Assembly: GCA_002477475.1 (NCBI GenBank)
Contig: DLPX01000052.1
Span: 1 to 56,592, forward strand
DNA: 56,592 nucleotides
Direction: 5' to 3'
From: Proteobacteria bacterium UBA7447
GTDB lineage: Bacteria > Pseudomonadota > Gammaproteobacteria > Arenicellales > UBA868
Shown here: positions 42,285 through 51,772 of the stretch, in pieces
Position numbering within the stretch: the first letter of the stretch is position 1
How the letters are laid out: each line of letters opens with the position of its first letter
Translations under genes and position numbers: made by a program
Notes under the pieces: generated by a model
Database searches by the model: none
Seen by the model: the letters and a program-made list of their open reading frames with translations, nothing else
What the model was told of the DNA's origin: nothing

Positions 42285-43331
42285 ATGTCGACAGTCACCC
42301 CAGCGCTGCAACTTCGAAACATCTGGAAGATTTTTGGTGACGATGTTTCCGCCTTTAGGGAAGAGATCTCCAAGACACCTTCACCCGCCGAACTCGACGA
42401 TGCTGGCCTGATCGCAGCGGTTCGGGACGTCACGCTGGATATCTCTCATGGAGAGATTTTCGTCATCATGGGGCTGTCGGGATCTGGGAAGTCAACACTG
42501 GTCCGATGCATGAGCCGGCTCGTCGAACCGACTGCCGGAGAACTCATGTTTGCCGGTCAGGACCTTCTTGCTGCTTCTGAGGATGAACTTATTCAGATTC
42601 GCAGGCACAAGATGGGGATGGTGTTCCAGCATTTTGCGCTCTTGCCCCATATGTCGGTCCTCGACAATGTCGCCTTTCCCTTGGAGATTCAGGGTATTGA
42701 TAAGCAAACCCGGGAACAAAGAGCGAGCGAGATGATTTCTCTCGTCGGCTTGTCTGGGCGAGAGGAGTACTACCCCCGTGAACTGTCAGGTGGCCAGCAA
42801 CAGCGCGTGGGTATCGCGCGGTCACTGGCAGTAGAGCCCGACATCTGGTTTCTTGATGAGCCCTTTTCAGCCCTGGACCCCCTGATTCGACGGGAAATGC
42901 AGGACGAGTTTCTCAGACTGCAGGACATCCTGAAAAAAACGATCGTATTTATCACTCATGATTTTGATGAAGCCATCCGTTTGGCTGACAGGATAGCCAT
43001 CATGAAGGATGGGGCCGTCATTCAGATCGGCACGCCGGAGGATCTCATCATTAACCCGGCGACAGAGTATGTCGCTGAGTTCACGCGCGACGTTTCCCGC
43101 GCCAAAGTCTTCTCAGCCCGTATGGTCATGAGGCCGCTGGCGCCTGACGAAAAAGGAAACCTTGGGGAACTATTGAAACATGACGTTAAAGTTCACGAAT
43201 TTGCAGATCAGGCAGTCAATTCTGAAGACCGGATCGGTGTCACCGATGATGCCGGATCCATTATTGGGGTGATCGACCGGCAATCGGTCCTGAACGTGCT
43301 CGTCGGCAGAGAATCGGCTGGATCCTACTGA
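42285..43331 (+). CDS. Betaine-type ABC transporter ATPase (ProV/OpuAA-like)
   Basis: A 348-residue ATPase with Walker A GLSGSGKST, signature LSGGQQQR, Walker B WFLDEPFSALD and switch His in VFITHDFDEA. The ProV-type N-terminal extension is present (WKIFGDDVSAF). The C-terminal 80 residues (RIGVTDDAGSIIGVIDRQSVLNVL) again look CBS-like. It is followed after two bases by the permease. It energises import of the ligand bound by the 41223 protein. Confidence 0.94.
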   Translation: MSTVTPALQLRNIWKIFGDDVSAFREEISKTPSPAELDDAGLIAAVRDVTLDISHGEIFVIMGLSGSGKSTLVRCMSRLVEPTAGELMFAGQDLLAASEDELIQIRRHKMGMVFQHFALLPHMSVLDNVAFPLEIQGIDKQTREQRASEMISLVGLSGREEYYPRELSGGQQQRVGIARSLAVEPDIWFLDEPFSALDPLIRREMQDEFLRLQDILKKTIVFITHDFDEAIRLADRIAIMKDGAVIQIGTPEDLIINPATEYVAEFTRDVSRAKVFSARMVMRPLAPDEKGNLGELLKHDVKVHEFADQAVNSEDRIGVTDDAGSIIGVIDRQSVLNVLVGRESAGSY

Positions 43332-43333
43332 AG

Positions 43334-45337
43334 ATGCAGTCCGTACGGATCCTCGAGACTCCCGTCAAATTCCGTTGGGGGTTCTGGCTCCCATTAACCG
43401 CTATTGCGTGTCTGGGAATCGCCTTGCATCTGTACGAGGAACTTACGCCCTTTCTGGTGAAGTACCCCCGAGACTGGATCATTCCCCTGCGGTTCTCGAT
43501 CAGCGACCTTATGCAGTGGCTGATAAAAGATTTTGATCTTGGCTTATTTACCTTCAAGGAACTTACCCGATCGATAGCCTGGATACTCGAGTGGCCGTTA
43601 TCGGTTGCCAATAGTCTTCTTGCCACCGGGTTTACTTTCTCGACCGAGCCCGGTGCGCCTGTCCTCCTGCCTCCGGCACCCTGGATTGCCATTGTCGGCA
43701 TCGTTGGTCTGCTGGCATTTAACCTCGCCGGCATGCGCCTAGCTCTGCTGGTCACCGGTTGTTTTCTCTATCTGGTGGTTTTCGGTCAGTGGCAAAGCGC
43801 CATGGTGACGTTGAGTTCGATCATTATTGCTGTTCCACTGGGAGTCAGCATCGGTTTCGCTCTGGGGATCACAGCCTACCGGCATCCTCTGTTGGAGCGG
43901 ATACTTTCCCCAGTGCTTGATCTGATGCAAACGGTTCCTGTGTTTGCCTATCTGGTACCGGTTCTGTTCCTTTTTGGGTTTGGACCGGTTGCGGCGATGA
44001 TCGCGACGATGATCTACGCAACACCTCCCATGGTCAGGGTCACGATTCTGTCTCTGCGCCAGATTCCAGAAGAGTTGATTGAGTATGGCGACATGGCCGG
44101 GTGCTCCCGCAGGCAACTGCTGCGCAGAATTCAGGTTCCGGTGGCCCGGGACTCACTCATGGTCGGCATTAATCAGGTCATTATGCTCTCGCTCAACATG
44201 GTGATCATCGCGTCCATGATCGGAGCAGGAGGTCTGGGCTTTGATGTTCTGAGTTCCCTTCGTAGGCTCGCCATCGGTGATGGCCTCGAGGCGGGTCTCG
44301 CCATAACACTGCTCGCAATCGCCCTGGATCGGTTAGGGCAGGCCTACAACAAGCGCTCGACACAATCCAGGCAGGCAGGCACTTCCCGCTCTCTGCAAGG
44401 CGCCCGCCTACCCACCCTGATTATCCTTATTCTTATTGCCTCCTGGATCGCGGCTCATTTCTTTCCGGCACTGGCGGTCTTTCCAGAGTCCCTTCAAATC
44501 ACCACAAGCCATTTCTGGGACGCGATGGTTAAGTGGATCAACATCAACTTTTTCGACCAACTTGAGGCCGTTAAAACCTTTGTATTGATCAATATCATGA
44601 TTCCGGTAAAGCGCTTCCTGCTCAGCACACCGTGGATCGTCGTGGTCGCATTGATCGGGTTGATCGGTTTTCGGTTAGGCGGGTTCCGGCTGGCAACTCT
44701 CGTAATTGTGCTCAGCTTATTCATAGCGGTCACCGGGCTATGGTCCAAAGCGATGATCACGGTCTATCTATGCGGCGTATCGGTTTTGTTTGCCGCCTGC
44801 ATCGGGATACCAGCAGGCATCCTGGCGGCATCCCACTCGGGCATAAACCGCGTGACCCAGGTGATTATTGATACACTTCAAACGCTGCCGTCGTTCGTCT
44901 ACCTGATACCTGTGGTCATGCTGTTTCGGGTTGGTGATTTTGCGGCCATGTTGGCCGTCATCGCCTACTCTCTTGCGCCCGCGGTCCGCTATACGATTCT
45001 GGGCATCGAGCAGGTACCGACACATCTCATTGAAGCCGCGCGGGCAATTGGCTGTACTCGATCCCAGATCCGGTGGCGCGTAGAGCTGCCCATCGCTTTG
45101 CCTCAGATCATGCTCGGGATTAATCAGACCATCATGATGGCGCTTTCCATGCTGGTGATCACGGCATTGGTGGGAACCCGGGACCTCGGACAAGAGGTCT
45201 ATATCGCTCTTACGAAAGCGGATACAGGCCGCGGCATTATTGCTGGAGTTGGCGTCGCCTGTATCGCCATCGTGGCTGACCGGCTGATCAACCAGTGGGC
45301 ACAGAAAAAGCGACTGGAGTTTGGACTGCAGTCTTAA
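43334..45337 (+). CDS. Fused tandem permease of a betaine-type ABC transporter (two ProW/OpuAB domains)
   Basis: A 667-residue membrane protein with two complete permease modules head to tail. The first (about residues 160-340) has QTVPVFAYLVPVLFLF, an EAA-type loop ELIEYGDMAGCSRRQLLRRI and ASMIGAGGLG. The second (about 490-665) has QTLPSFVYLIPVVMLF, HLIEAARAIGCTRSQIRWRV and TALVGTRDLGQE. Each module is preceded by extra membrane spans. In E. coli ProW one permease domain is made and forms a homodimer; here one chain supplies both halves, so they may have diverged for asymmetric function. It starts two bases after the ATPase. Confidence 0.92.
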   Translation: MQSVRILETPVKFRWGFWLPLTAIACLGIALHLYEELTPFLVKYPRDWIIPLRFSISDLMQWLIKDFDLGLFTFKELTRSIAWILEWPLSVANSLLATGFTFSTEPGAPVLLPPAPWIAIVGIVGLLAFNLAGMRLALLVTGCFLYLVVFGQWQSAMVTLSSIIIAVPLGVSIGFALGITAYRHPLLERILSPVLDLMQTVPVFAYLVPVLFLFGFGPVAAMIATMIYATPPMVRVTILSLRQIPEELIEYGDMAGCSRRQLLRRIQVPVARDSLMVGINQVIMLSLNMVIIASMIGAGGLGFDVLSSLRRLAIGDGLEAGLAITLLAIALDRLGQAYNKRSTQSRQAGTSRSLQGARLPTLIILILIASWIAAHFFPALAVFPESLQITTSHFWDAMVKWININFFDQLEAVKTFVLINIMIPVKRFLLSTPWIVVVALIGLIGFRLGGFRLATLVIVLSLFIAVTGLWSKAMITVYLCGVSVLFAACIGIPAGILAASHSGINRVTQVIIDTLQTLPSFVYLIPVVMLFRVGDFAAMLAVIAYSLAPAVRYTILGIEQVPTHLIEAARAIGCTRSQIRWRVELPIALPQIMLGINQTIMMALSMLVITALVGTRDLGQEVYIALTKADTGRGIIAGVGVACIAIVADRLINQWAQKKRLEFGLQS

Positions 45338-45357
45338 GACAAGCAGGAATATCTGTC

Positions 45358-46233
45358 ATGAGCAAAACAGCTGAAGATCAAATACGGGAATTGGATTTCT
45401 GGCGGGGTAATGTCACGCTTGAGCCGATAAGCGGCGGCATCACCAATCAGAATTTCGTTGTCACCGACCAAGGGCAGAAGTTCTTTGTTCGACTGGGTGA
45501 CGATATTCCGCTGCATGGCGTTATGCGCTTCAACGAACTTGGAGCCAGCATTGCAGCCGCCAAAGTAGGGCTCTCCCCAAACGTTGCTCATCATGCGCCT
45601 GGGATACTGATCCTGAATTTCATTGAAGGAAAAACGCTGTCAGAGGCAGACATCAGGCAGGATGCTTACCTTGAGCAGATCTTGCCAATGCTGCACAGGT
45701 GTCACAGGGATCTGGCCCAGCAGATCCGGGGCCCGGCACTCATCTTCTGGGTCTTTCATGTCATCCGTGATTACCTCGGAACACTTGAGGATGATGGCAG
45801 TCGTATGAGTCACATGCTGCCCGCGCTGCGAGAAAAAGGCAGAACTCTTGAGGCGGCCGTGGGTTCAGTCGATCTCGTCTACGGACACAACGACCTGCTG
45901 GCCGCAAACTTTATCGATGATGGCAGTCGGCTGTGGCTGATTGACTGGGACTACGCTGGCTACAACAGTCCGCTTTTTGATCTCGCCAATCTGGCATCGA
46001 ACAACGGTCTCTCCAAAGATCAGGAGGATTGGCTACTGCAGCACTACTTCGACGCTCCGGTCGCTGATCAGACCCACCATGGCTTTGAGGCCATGAAGTG
46101 CGCCTCATTGTTGAGGGAAACGCTCTGGAGTATGGTCTCCGAAATTCACTCCCAACTTGAATTCGACTTTGTGGAATACACCCGTGAGAACCTCGAAAGG
46201 TTCGACCAGCAATGGAGTCGTTTTGCTCCTTGA
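45358..46233 (+). CDS. Choline/ethanolamine kinase-like phosphotransferase (APH superfamily)
   Basis: A protein of about 291 residues with the aminoglycoside-phosphotransferase/choline-kinase fold: an N-terminal GGITNQNFVV nucleotide loop, the catalytic loop VYGHNDLLAANFI and the metal Asp in LIDWDYAGYN, followed by PLFDLANLASNNGL. Such kinases phosphorylate hydroxyls of choline, ethanolamine or similar molecules with ATP. The ATG at 45358 follows CAGGAAT; a longer reading would begin inside the permease gene. It lies between the importer and a dimethylglycine-dehydrogenase-like enzyme, so it probably phosphorylates the imported compound or a downstream hydroxylated amine. The product could be the DeoR effector. 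Confidence 0.85.
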   Translation: MSKTAEDQIRELDFWRGNVTLEPISGGITNQNFVVTDQGQKFFVRLGDDIPLHGVMRFNELGASIAAAKVGLSPNVAHHAPGILILNFIEGKTLSEADIRQDAYLEQILPMLHRCHRDLAQQIRGPALIFWVFHVIRDYLGTLEDDGSRMSHMLPALREKGRTLEAAVGSVDLVYGHNDLLAANFIDDGSRLWLIDWDYAGYNSPLFDLANLASNNGLSKDQEDWLLQHYFDAPVADQTHHGFEAMKCASLLRETLWSMVSEIHSQLEFDFVEYTRENLERFDQQWSRFAP

Positions 46234-46285
46234 GAGCTTTCAGATGCGCTCCCCACACAAACATTCCTGATTAAAGGCCCAATAA

Positions 46286-48730
46286 ATGACAAAGCTGCCT
46301 CGACACGCCCAGGTCGTAATTATCGGCGGAGGAATAGCCGGTTGCTCGACTGCCTATCACCTGACCCAAATGGGATACAAGGATGTGCTGCTGCTGGAAC
46401 GGCACCAACTGACCAGTGGCAGCACTTGGCACGCGGCCGGTCTGGTCGGCCAACTGCGTACACAAGCCGGAATCACGCAATTACTCGGCAACTCCGTCGC
46501 GCTGTACGATCGTCTCGAGTCCGAAACCGGATTGGCTACCGGCTGGAAAATGAACGGCGGCCTGCGCCTTGCCTGCAACGAATCCCGGATGACCGAGATC
46601 GCGCGCCAGGCAACAACGGCGCGCAGTTTCGGTCTTGAAATGGATCTGCTGACACCCTCTGAGGCAAAAGAGCTATGGCCGCTCATGGATGTCAGTGATG
46701 TCCTGGGTGCGGCATTCTTGCCCTCGGACGGTCAAGCCAGTCCGTCTGATATCGCCCAGGCACTGGCCAAAGGTGCTCGTAACCAGGGCGGCACCATTCT
46801 TGAGGGCATCCAGGTGACGGGTGTACGAAGTGAAAATAGCCGCGTCACCGGTATCGATACCCCAGAGGGTCCTGTGGATTGCGAAATCCTGGTGAACTGT
46901 GCCGGGCAATGGGCCCGGGAAGTTGGTCAGTTAGCCGGAGTGAATGTGCCCTTGGTCTCGGTTCAGCATCAGTATCTCATCACCGAACCTATCGACGGTG
47001 TCACTTCAGATCTTCCGACGCTGAGAGACCCCGACCGTCTGACCTACTTCAAGGAGGAGGTCGGCGGACTCGTAATGGGCGGCTACGAGCCCAACCCGGT
47101 GGGTTGGGCGCAGGGAGGCTTTCCTGAGAATTTCTCATTCTCTCTATTGGGCTCAGACTGGGATCACTTCGAACAGCTGATGACACAGGCTCTGCCGCGG
47201 GTGCCTGCGCTTGCCCACGCAGGCGTCAAAGAATTGCTCAACGGCCCCGAGAGCTTTACGCCGGATGGCAACTTCATCCTGGGAGAAGCGCCGGAGCTAA
47301 GTGGCTTTTACGTCGCCGCAGGCTTTAATGCCTTTGGGATCGCTGCGGGCGGAGGCGCCGGTCAGGCGTTGGCCCAATGGATCGCGGGAGGCGAACCGCC
47401 CTTTGATCTTTGGCCGGTGGACATCCGTCGTTTTGGTCAACCCCACACCAAGCTCGAATGGGTTCGCGAACGTACGCATGAAATGTACGGCAAGCACTAC
47501 ACCATGGCGTGGCCGCATGAGGAACACCAGTCCGGACGGCCGTTCCGTTGTTCTCCACTCTACGAAGATCTTAAATCCCAAGGTGCATGCTTTGGAGAAA
47601 AACTGGGCTGGGAGCGTCCCAACTGGTTTGCACCAGAAGGCGTAGTGCCCAAAGACGAATACAGCTTTGGAGAGCAGAACTGGGAGCGCTACTCCGGTGA
47701 CGAGCACCGGGCAGCCCGTGAAGCAGTGGCTGTCTTTGATCAGACCTCCTTTGGAAAATTCATCGTAGAGGGGGCAGACAGCGCCCAAGCATTGGAGTGG
47801 ATCTGTGCCAATCGGATTGATCGGCCGGTGGGATCGGTCATCTATACCCAACTTCTGAATAGCCGAGGCGGCATTGAGAGCGATCTCACCGTAACACGGC
47901 TGGCGCCAGATCGTTTCTATCTTGTCACGGGTACGGGATTTGTCACCCATGACTTTCACTGGATACGACGCAACCTGCCGGAACGCCTTGACGCCAGGAT
48001 CACAGACCAAACCGACCGTTACGCGGTGCTGTCGGTCATGGGCCCGCACTCCCGTGAACTGCTGAGCCGCGCGTCTCCAGACAGCGTGGAAGATAGTGCC
48101 CTGCCCTTTGCTGCCTCACGGCCGCTGCAGGTGGAATCATCCTCCATCACGGCGGTTCGACTCACCTATGTGGGCGAACTGGGCTACGAATTGCATATTC
48201 CGATTGATGAGGTACTCCCTGTATATCGGACACTCATGGCCGCAGGCAGCGACCTCGGCATTCGCAACGCGGGATATCGCGCGATTGAAAGTCTGAGACT
48301 TGAGAAAGGGTATCGGGCGTGGGGGTCAGATCTTTCACCAGACCAAACCCCCTTGGAGGCGGGATTGGGCTGGGCCGTGAAACTCTCAAGCGAGACTGAC
48401 TTTTTGGGCAAGGATGCACTCGCGCAACAGCGCCGCCAGGGTCTCAAGAAACAGCTTGCCTGTTTTACCCCACAGGATTCGAGTATCCATCTCATCGGAC
48501 GGGAGACCATTTTTCGAGATGATCAGCGGGTGGGCTGGCTGACGAGTGCCGGGTTTGGACATACGGTGGGCTGCCCCATTGGCTATGGGTATGTCCGCAA
48601 TGCTGAAGGTGTGGATCGAGCCTACCTTGAGCAGGGTGACTACAGCCTGGAGGTCGCCGGCACCAGGGTCCCCTGCTCGCTTCACCTGGAGCCGCTCTAC
48701 GATCCGACATCCTCCCGCGTAAAGGGTTGA
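46286..48730 (+). CDS. FAD-dependent dimethylglycine/sarcosine dehydrogenase with C-terminal GcvT domain
   Basis: An 814-residue two-part enzyme. The N-terminal DAO domain carries GGGIAGCSTAYHL and SGSTWHAAGL, where His49 corresponds to the residue that binds FAD covalently in mitochondrial dimethylglycine dehydrogenase. From about residue 430 a FAO_M linker (HYTMAWPHEEHQSGRPFRCSP) leads into a GcvT-type folate domain with GIESDLTVTRL and ELGYELHIP and a C-terminal barrel. Such proteins oxidise N-methyl groups of dimethylglycine, sarcosine or similar amines and pass formaldehyde to tetrahydrofolate. AAAGG precedes the ATG. It belongs to the importer operon and uses its substrate or a derivative. 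Confidence 0.92.
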   Translation: MTKLPRHAQVVIIGGGIAGCSTAYHLTQMGYKDVLLLERHQLTSGSTWHAAGLVGQLRTQAGITQLLGNSVALYDRLESETGLATGWKMNGGLRLACNESRMTEIARQATTARSFGLEMDLLTPSEAKELWPLMDVSDVLGAAFLPSDGQASPSDIAQALAKGARNQGGTILEGIQVTGVRSENSRVTGIDTPEGPVDCEILVNCAGQWAREVGQLAGVNVPLVSVQHQYLITEPIDGVTSDLPTLRDPDRLTYFKEEVGGLVMGGYEPNPVGWAQGGFPENFSFSLLGSDWDHFEQLMTQALPRVPALAHAGVKELLNGPESFTPDGNFILGEAPELSGFYVAAGFNAFGIAAGGGAGQALAQWIAGGEPPFDLWPVDIRRFGQPHTKLEWVRERTHEMYGKHYTMAWPHEEHQSGRPFRCSPLYEDLKSQGACFGEKLGWERPNWFAPEGVVPKDEYSFGEQNWERYSGDEHRAAREAVAVFDQTSFGKFIVEGADSAQALEWICANRIDRPVGSVIYTQLLNSRGGIESDLTVTRLAPDRFYLVTGTGFVTHDFHWIRRNLPERLDARITDQTDRYAVLSVMGPHSRELLSRASPDSVEDSALPFAASRPLQVESSSITAVRLTYVGELGYELHIPIDEVLPVYRTLMAAGSDLGIRNAGYRAIESLRLEKGYRAWGSDLSPDQTPLEAGLGWAVKLSSETDFLGKDALAQQRRQGLKKQLACFTPQDSSIHLIGRETIFRDDQRVGWLTSAGFGHTVGCPIGYGYVRNAEGVDRAYLEQGDYSLEVAGTRVPCSLHLEPLYDPTSSRVKG

Positions 48731-48735
48731 CCGAG

Positions 48736-49671
48736 ATGTCCCTGGATCCGCAAATGATCGCGGTCATGCAAAAGCGCGCGACCCTGATCGATGGAGCGGG
48801 CGATCTCACAGTTCTCACCCTGGACGAGATTCGCACCGCATATAACACCGAGCGCGCATGGTGGAACGAGATCAAGCCCGAGATGCACGAGGTGCTGAAC
48901 ACCTTTGTTGCAGGGCCAATACGGGAAATACCCATACGTATCTACAAACCCAATCACCTGACTCAAACACCCACGCTTTTGTATCTTCATGGCGGCGGCT
49001 GGGTGGTAGGCAATCTTGACACCCATGACCGGGTAATGCGCCTGCTGGCGGAGTTTTCGGGGGCTTGTGTTGTTGGTGTCGACTATGCCCTGTCACCGGA
49101 ATACCGGTTTCCGGTGGCGATCAATGAGGCACAGACGGTGCTCGACTGGCTGAAGATTCAAGGCCCGGATCACGGTCTCGATAGTTCGAGGTTGGCCATT
49201 GGGGGGGATTCTGCGGGAGCCAACATGGCGGTCTCAGTGGCCCAACTCTGTCACCAGAAAAATCCGGGGCGGATTCAGTGCCTGCTGCTCTATTACGGCG
49301 CCTACGGGCTCACGGACTCGGCAGCCTGGCAGAAATACGGCAACGCCGACTTCGAATTCACTCGTGAGGAAAAAGAATTTTACCTAGCGAGTTACCTGAA
49401 CACGAAAGCAGACAGAGATGATCCCCGGTTCAAAGTGTTAGACGGAGATATCAGTCTACTGCCCAGTGCGTTCATCGCAGCGGCCGAGTGTGACCCACTG
49501 CAGGATGATTCAACAGCACTCTATAAGGCCATGCAAAACGCAGGCCGGTCAGCGACGCTGAAGATCTATTCCGGAGTGCTGCACAGTTTCATCCATTACA
49601 GTCGTATGCTTGATCAGGCCGCCGAAGCGCTGCGCGATGGCGCTGATGCGCTCAAGGCCGCGCTGGACTGA
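48736..49671 (+). CDS. Alpha/beta hydrolase of the hormone-sensitive-lipase family
   Basis: A 311-residue esterase-type hydrolase. It has the HSL oxyanion motif HGGGWV near residue 88, the nucleophile elbow GDSAGAN, the acid in AECDPLQDDS and the catalytic His in VLHSFIHY. The ATG at 48736, nine bases after AAAGGG, is preferred to a TTG three codons earlier that would overlap the preceding stop. It is the last gene of the importer operon, 5 bases after the dehydrogenase. Its role may be cleavage of an ester or lactone of the imported compound. Convergent with the CoA-lyase gene only 16 bases away. Confidence 0.9.
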   Translation: MSLDPQMIAVMQKRATLIDGAGDLTVLTLDEIRTAYNTERAWWNEIKPEMHEVLNTFVAGPIREIPIRIYKPNHLTQTPTLLYLHGGGWVVGNLDTHDRVMRLLAEFSGACVVGVDYALSPEYRFPVAINEAQTVLDWLKIQGPDHGLDSSRLAIGGDSAGANMAVSVAQLCHQKNPGRIQCLLLYYGAYGLTDSAAWQKYGNADFEFTREEKEFYLASYLNTKADRDDPRFKVLDGDISLLPSAFIAAAECDPLQDDSTALYKAMQNAGRSATLKIYSGVLHSFIHYSRMLDQAAEALRDGADALKAALD

Positions 49672-49687
49672 GGAAGACGTTTTCGGC

Positions 49688-50554
49688 CTAGCGTCCCGCG
49701 CGATCCGCCACAGAAAGGATTCTCTGCATCTCCCTGACCACGGGCTTTTCGATCAGTTTGCCATCCACGACGACGAGCCCTGTGTTCGCGTCTTCAAAGG
49801 CCGCCACCACTTTACGAGCCCGGGCTACTTCCTCCGCAGAGGGGGTAAACACTTCATTGAGATCAGCAATCTGCTTGGGATGGATGGCTCCCTTGCCGCT
49901 GAAGCCAAGATCTCTCGCCTGCCGGGCCTGAATCTTCATGCCCTCCAGATCCTCAAGATCCAGGTACGGCACATCGACAGCATCCACGCCAACACTGGCG
50001 GCCGCGTGTACGACCCGCGACCGGGCATAGAGCAACGGCTCCCACGCGTTCTTACATCTCAGATCTGCCGCCATATCTACCCCCCCGAAAAACAACGCGT
50101 CTATGCGGGCACTGGATCGGGCGATATCAAACACGGCTTCTAGCCCAGCATTCATCTCAATAATGATGTGCAGTCGGGTATCATGACCCCGCTCTGTCAG
50201 AAGATCGTCAAGCCACACCACCTCATCCGGGGATACCACCTTGGGCAACATCAATGCTGGCGGCGGCATATCTGTCGCAAGAATCGCCTGGACATCATCA
50301 AGACCCACGGCTGAGCGCAGACAATTGATACGGACAATGCGCTCTACGCCATCGTCGGCCTGCGGTTCGGCAAAAAGCGCCACGGTTTTCTCCCGCGCTT
50401 CGTCCTTATCGTGCGGTGCGATCCCGTCTTCAAGTTCAACGCAGACAATATCCGCGCCGCTCGCCAGGGCCTTGGGATACAACTCGGGCCTTAACCCGGG
50501 AACAAAGATAAAACTTCGGCGAGGCTGAACGCTCTGTGCTTGTTCTTCCGTCAT
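49688..50554 (-). CDS. HpcH/HpaI-CitE family CoA-ester lyase
   Basis: A 288-residue TIM-barrel lyase of the CitE branch: RSFIFVPGLRPE start, DIVCVELEDG with metal Glu, the second metal region in FGGVDMAADL and GFSGKGAIHPKQI near the C-terminus. Relatives cleave malyl-, beta-methylmalyl- or citramalyl-CoA to acyl-CoA and glyoxylate or pyruvate. It is third in an operon CaiB CoA-transferase, acyl-CoA dehydrogenase, lyase, which suggests degradation of a branched or hydroxylated dicarboxylate as CoA thioester. A hydratase is missing between dehydrogenase and lyase in this window. Confidence 0.88.
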   Translation of the reverse strand: MTEEQAQSVQPRRSFIFVPGLRPELYPKALASGADIVCVELEDGIAPHDKDEAREKTVALFAEPQADDGVERIVRINCLRSAVGLDDVQAILATDMPPPALMLPKVVSPDEVVWLDDLLTERGHDTRLHIIIEMNAGLEAVFDIARSSARIDALFFGGVDMAADLRCKNAWEPLLYARSRVVHAAASVGVDAVDVPYLDLEDLEGMKIQARQARDLGFSGKGAIHPKQIADLNEVFTPSAEEVARARKVVAAFEDANTGLVVVDGKLIEKPVVREMQRILSVADRAGR

Positions 50555-50572
50555 GCTTGATTCCCGACCCTG

Positions 50573-51745
50573 CTAATACGACCGCGGCAAACCGAGAACA
50601 TGCTCGCCAAGGTAGCTCAGGATCAAATTGGTTGAGATGGGTGCCACCTGATAAAGACGGGCCTCACGGAACTTGCGCTCGACATCGTATTCTTCAGCGA
50701 AGCCAAATCCCCCGTGAGTCTGCACACACATTTCCGCCGCCGCCCATGATGCCTCGGCGCACAACATCTTTGCGAGATTGGCTTCTTCCCCAGGATTCTC
50801 ACCTGCGTCATAAAGCCGAATGGCTTCACGCAGCACCAGCTCTGCCGAGCGCATCTGGGCATAGGCTCTTGCGATGGGGAACTGGATGCCCTGGTTCTGA
50901 CCGATAGGCCTGCCAAACACAGAACGCTCTGCAGCGTAGGCCGTGGCTTTCTGAATAAACCACTTGGCATCACCGATGCACTCGGCCGCGATCAGAATGC
51001 GTTCTGCATTCATACCCGACAGGATGTAGCGAAAGCCCCGCCCTTCGTCTCCGATCAGGTTTTCTGCCGGCACCTCCATATCATCAAAAAAGATTTCAGT
51101 GGTTGCGTGATTCATCATCGTCCGAATCGGCCGGATGGTGAGCGAATCGTCACTGGCTTCACGCATATCGACCAGCAGCACAGACAATCCGTCTGTTTTC
51201 TTCTGACCCTGGTCTTTCGGCGTCGTGCGGCACAGCAGGATCATGAGATCCGAATATTCAGCCCGGGAGGTCCATATTTTCTGGCCGTTCACCACATAAT
51301 GATCATCGACCCGGTTTGCTGTGGTCCGAAGCGCTGTCGTATCGGTTCCGCTGGTCGGCTCGGTAACCCCAAATGCCTGAAGCCGCAGGTCCCCGCGGGC
51401 GATAGCCGGCAGATACTTTTCCTTCTGGGCTTCAGAGCCGTGTCGCAGCAATGTGCCCATGGTGTACATCTGGGCGTGGCATGCCCCGGCGTTACTGCCC
51501 GAGCGGTGAATCTCCTCAAGAATTGCCGCACCGGCTGAGAGTGGCAAACCCGAACCCCCGTAGGATTCAGGAATCAGTGCCCCTAAAAAGCCCGACTCAG
51601 TCAGCGCCTTCACAAACTCGCCCGGATACGCCTGCTCACGATCACACTTGCGCCAATACTCTCCCGGAAAATCTTCACACAGGCGCGAAACGCTTTCGCG
51701 TATTTCGGGATGATCTAGTTCATATGTGGGGGGTTTGATACTCAT
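50573..51745 (-). CDS. Acyl-CoA dehydrogenase
   Basis: A 390-residue acyl-CoA dehydrogenase of normal length: FGVTEPTSGTDTTAL, VNGQKIWTS, ERSVFGRPIGQNQGIQFPIA and HGGFGFAEEYDVERKFREA. The common catalytic Glu of the C-terminal IYEGT motif is absent (the end reads YQVAPISTN). Instead a Glu occurs at SGMNAERILIAAE, the position used by isovaleryl-CoA dehydrogenase, so it probably acts as base there. It oxidises an acyl-CoA at C2-C3 with FAD. It is flanked by CaiB-type transferase and CoA lyase genes (gaps 27 and 18 bases) in one operon. Confidence 0.92.
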   Translation of the reverse strand: MSIKPPTYELDHPEIRESVSRLCEDFPGEYWRKCDREQAYPGEFVKALTESGFLGALIPESYGGSGLPLSAGAAILEEIHRSGSNAGACHAQMYTMGTLLRHGSEAQKEKYLPAIARGDLRLQAFGVTEPTSGTDTTALRTTANRVDDHYVVNGQKIWTSRAEYSDLMILLCRTTPKDQGQKKTDGLSVLLVDMREASDDSLTIRPIRTMMNHATTEIFFDDMEVPAENLIGDEGRGFRYILSGMNAERILIAAECIGDAKWFIQKATAYAAERSVFGRPIGQNQGIQFPIARAYAQMRSAELVLREAIRLYDAGENPGEEANLAKMLCAEASWAAAEMCVQTHGGFGFAEEYDVERKFREARLYQVAPISTNLILSYLGEHVLGLPRSY

Positions 51746-51772
51746 AACGTTTCGGCTGGTGGGCGAATACGG

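Noticed and set aside
43334..45337. Two separate permease genes joined by a sequencing error
   Set aside because: One uninterrupted frame covers both modules with a long hydrophobic linker and no start-site signals in the middle, so a true fusion is more likely.
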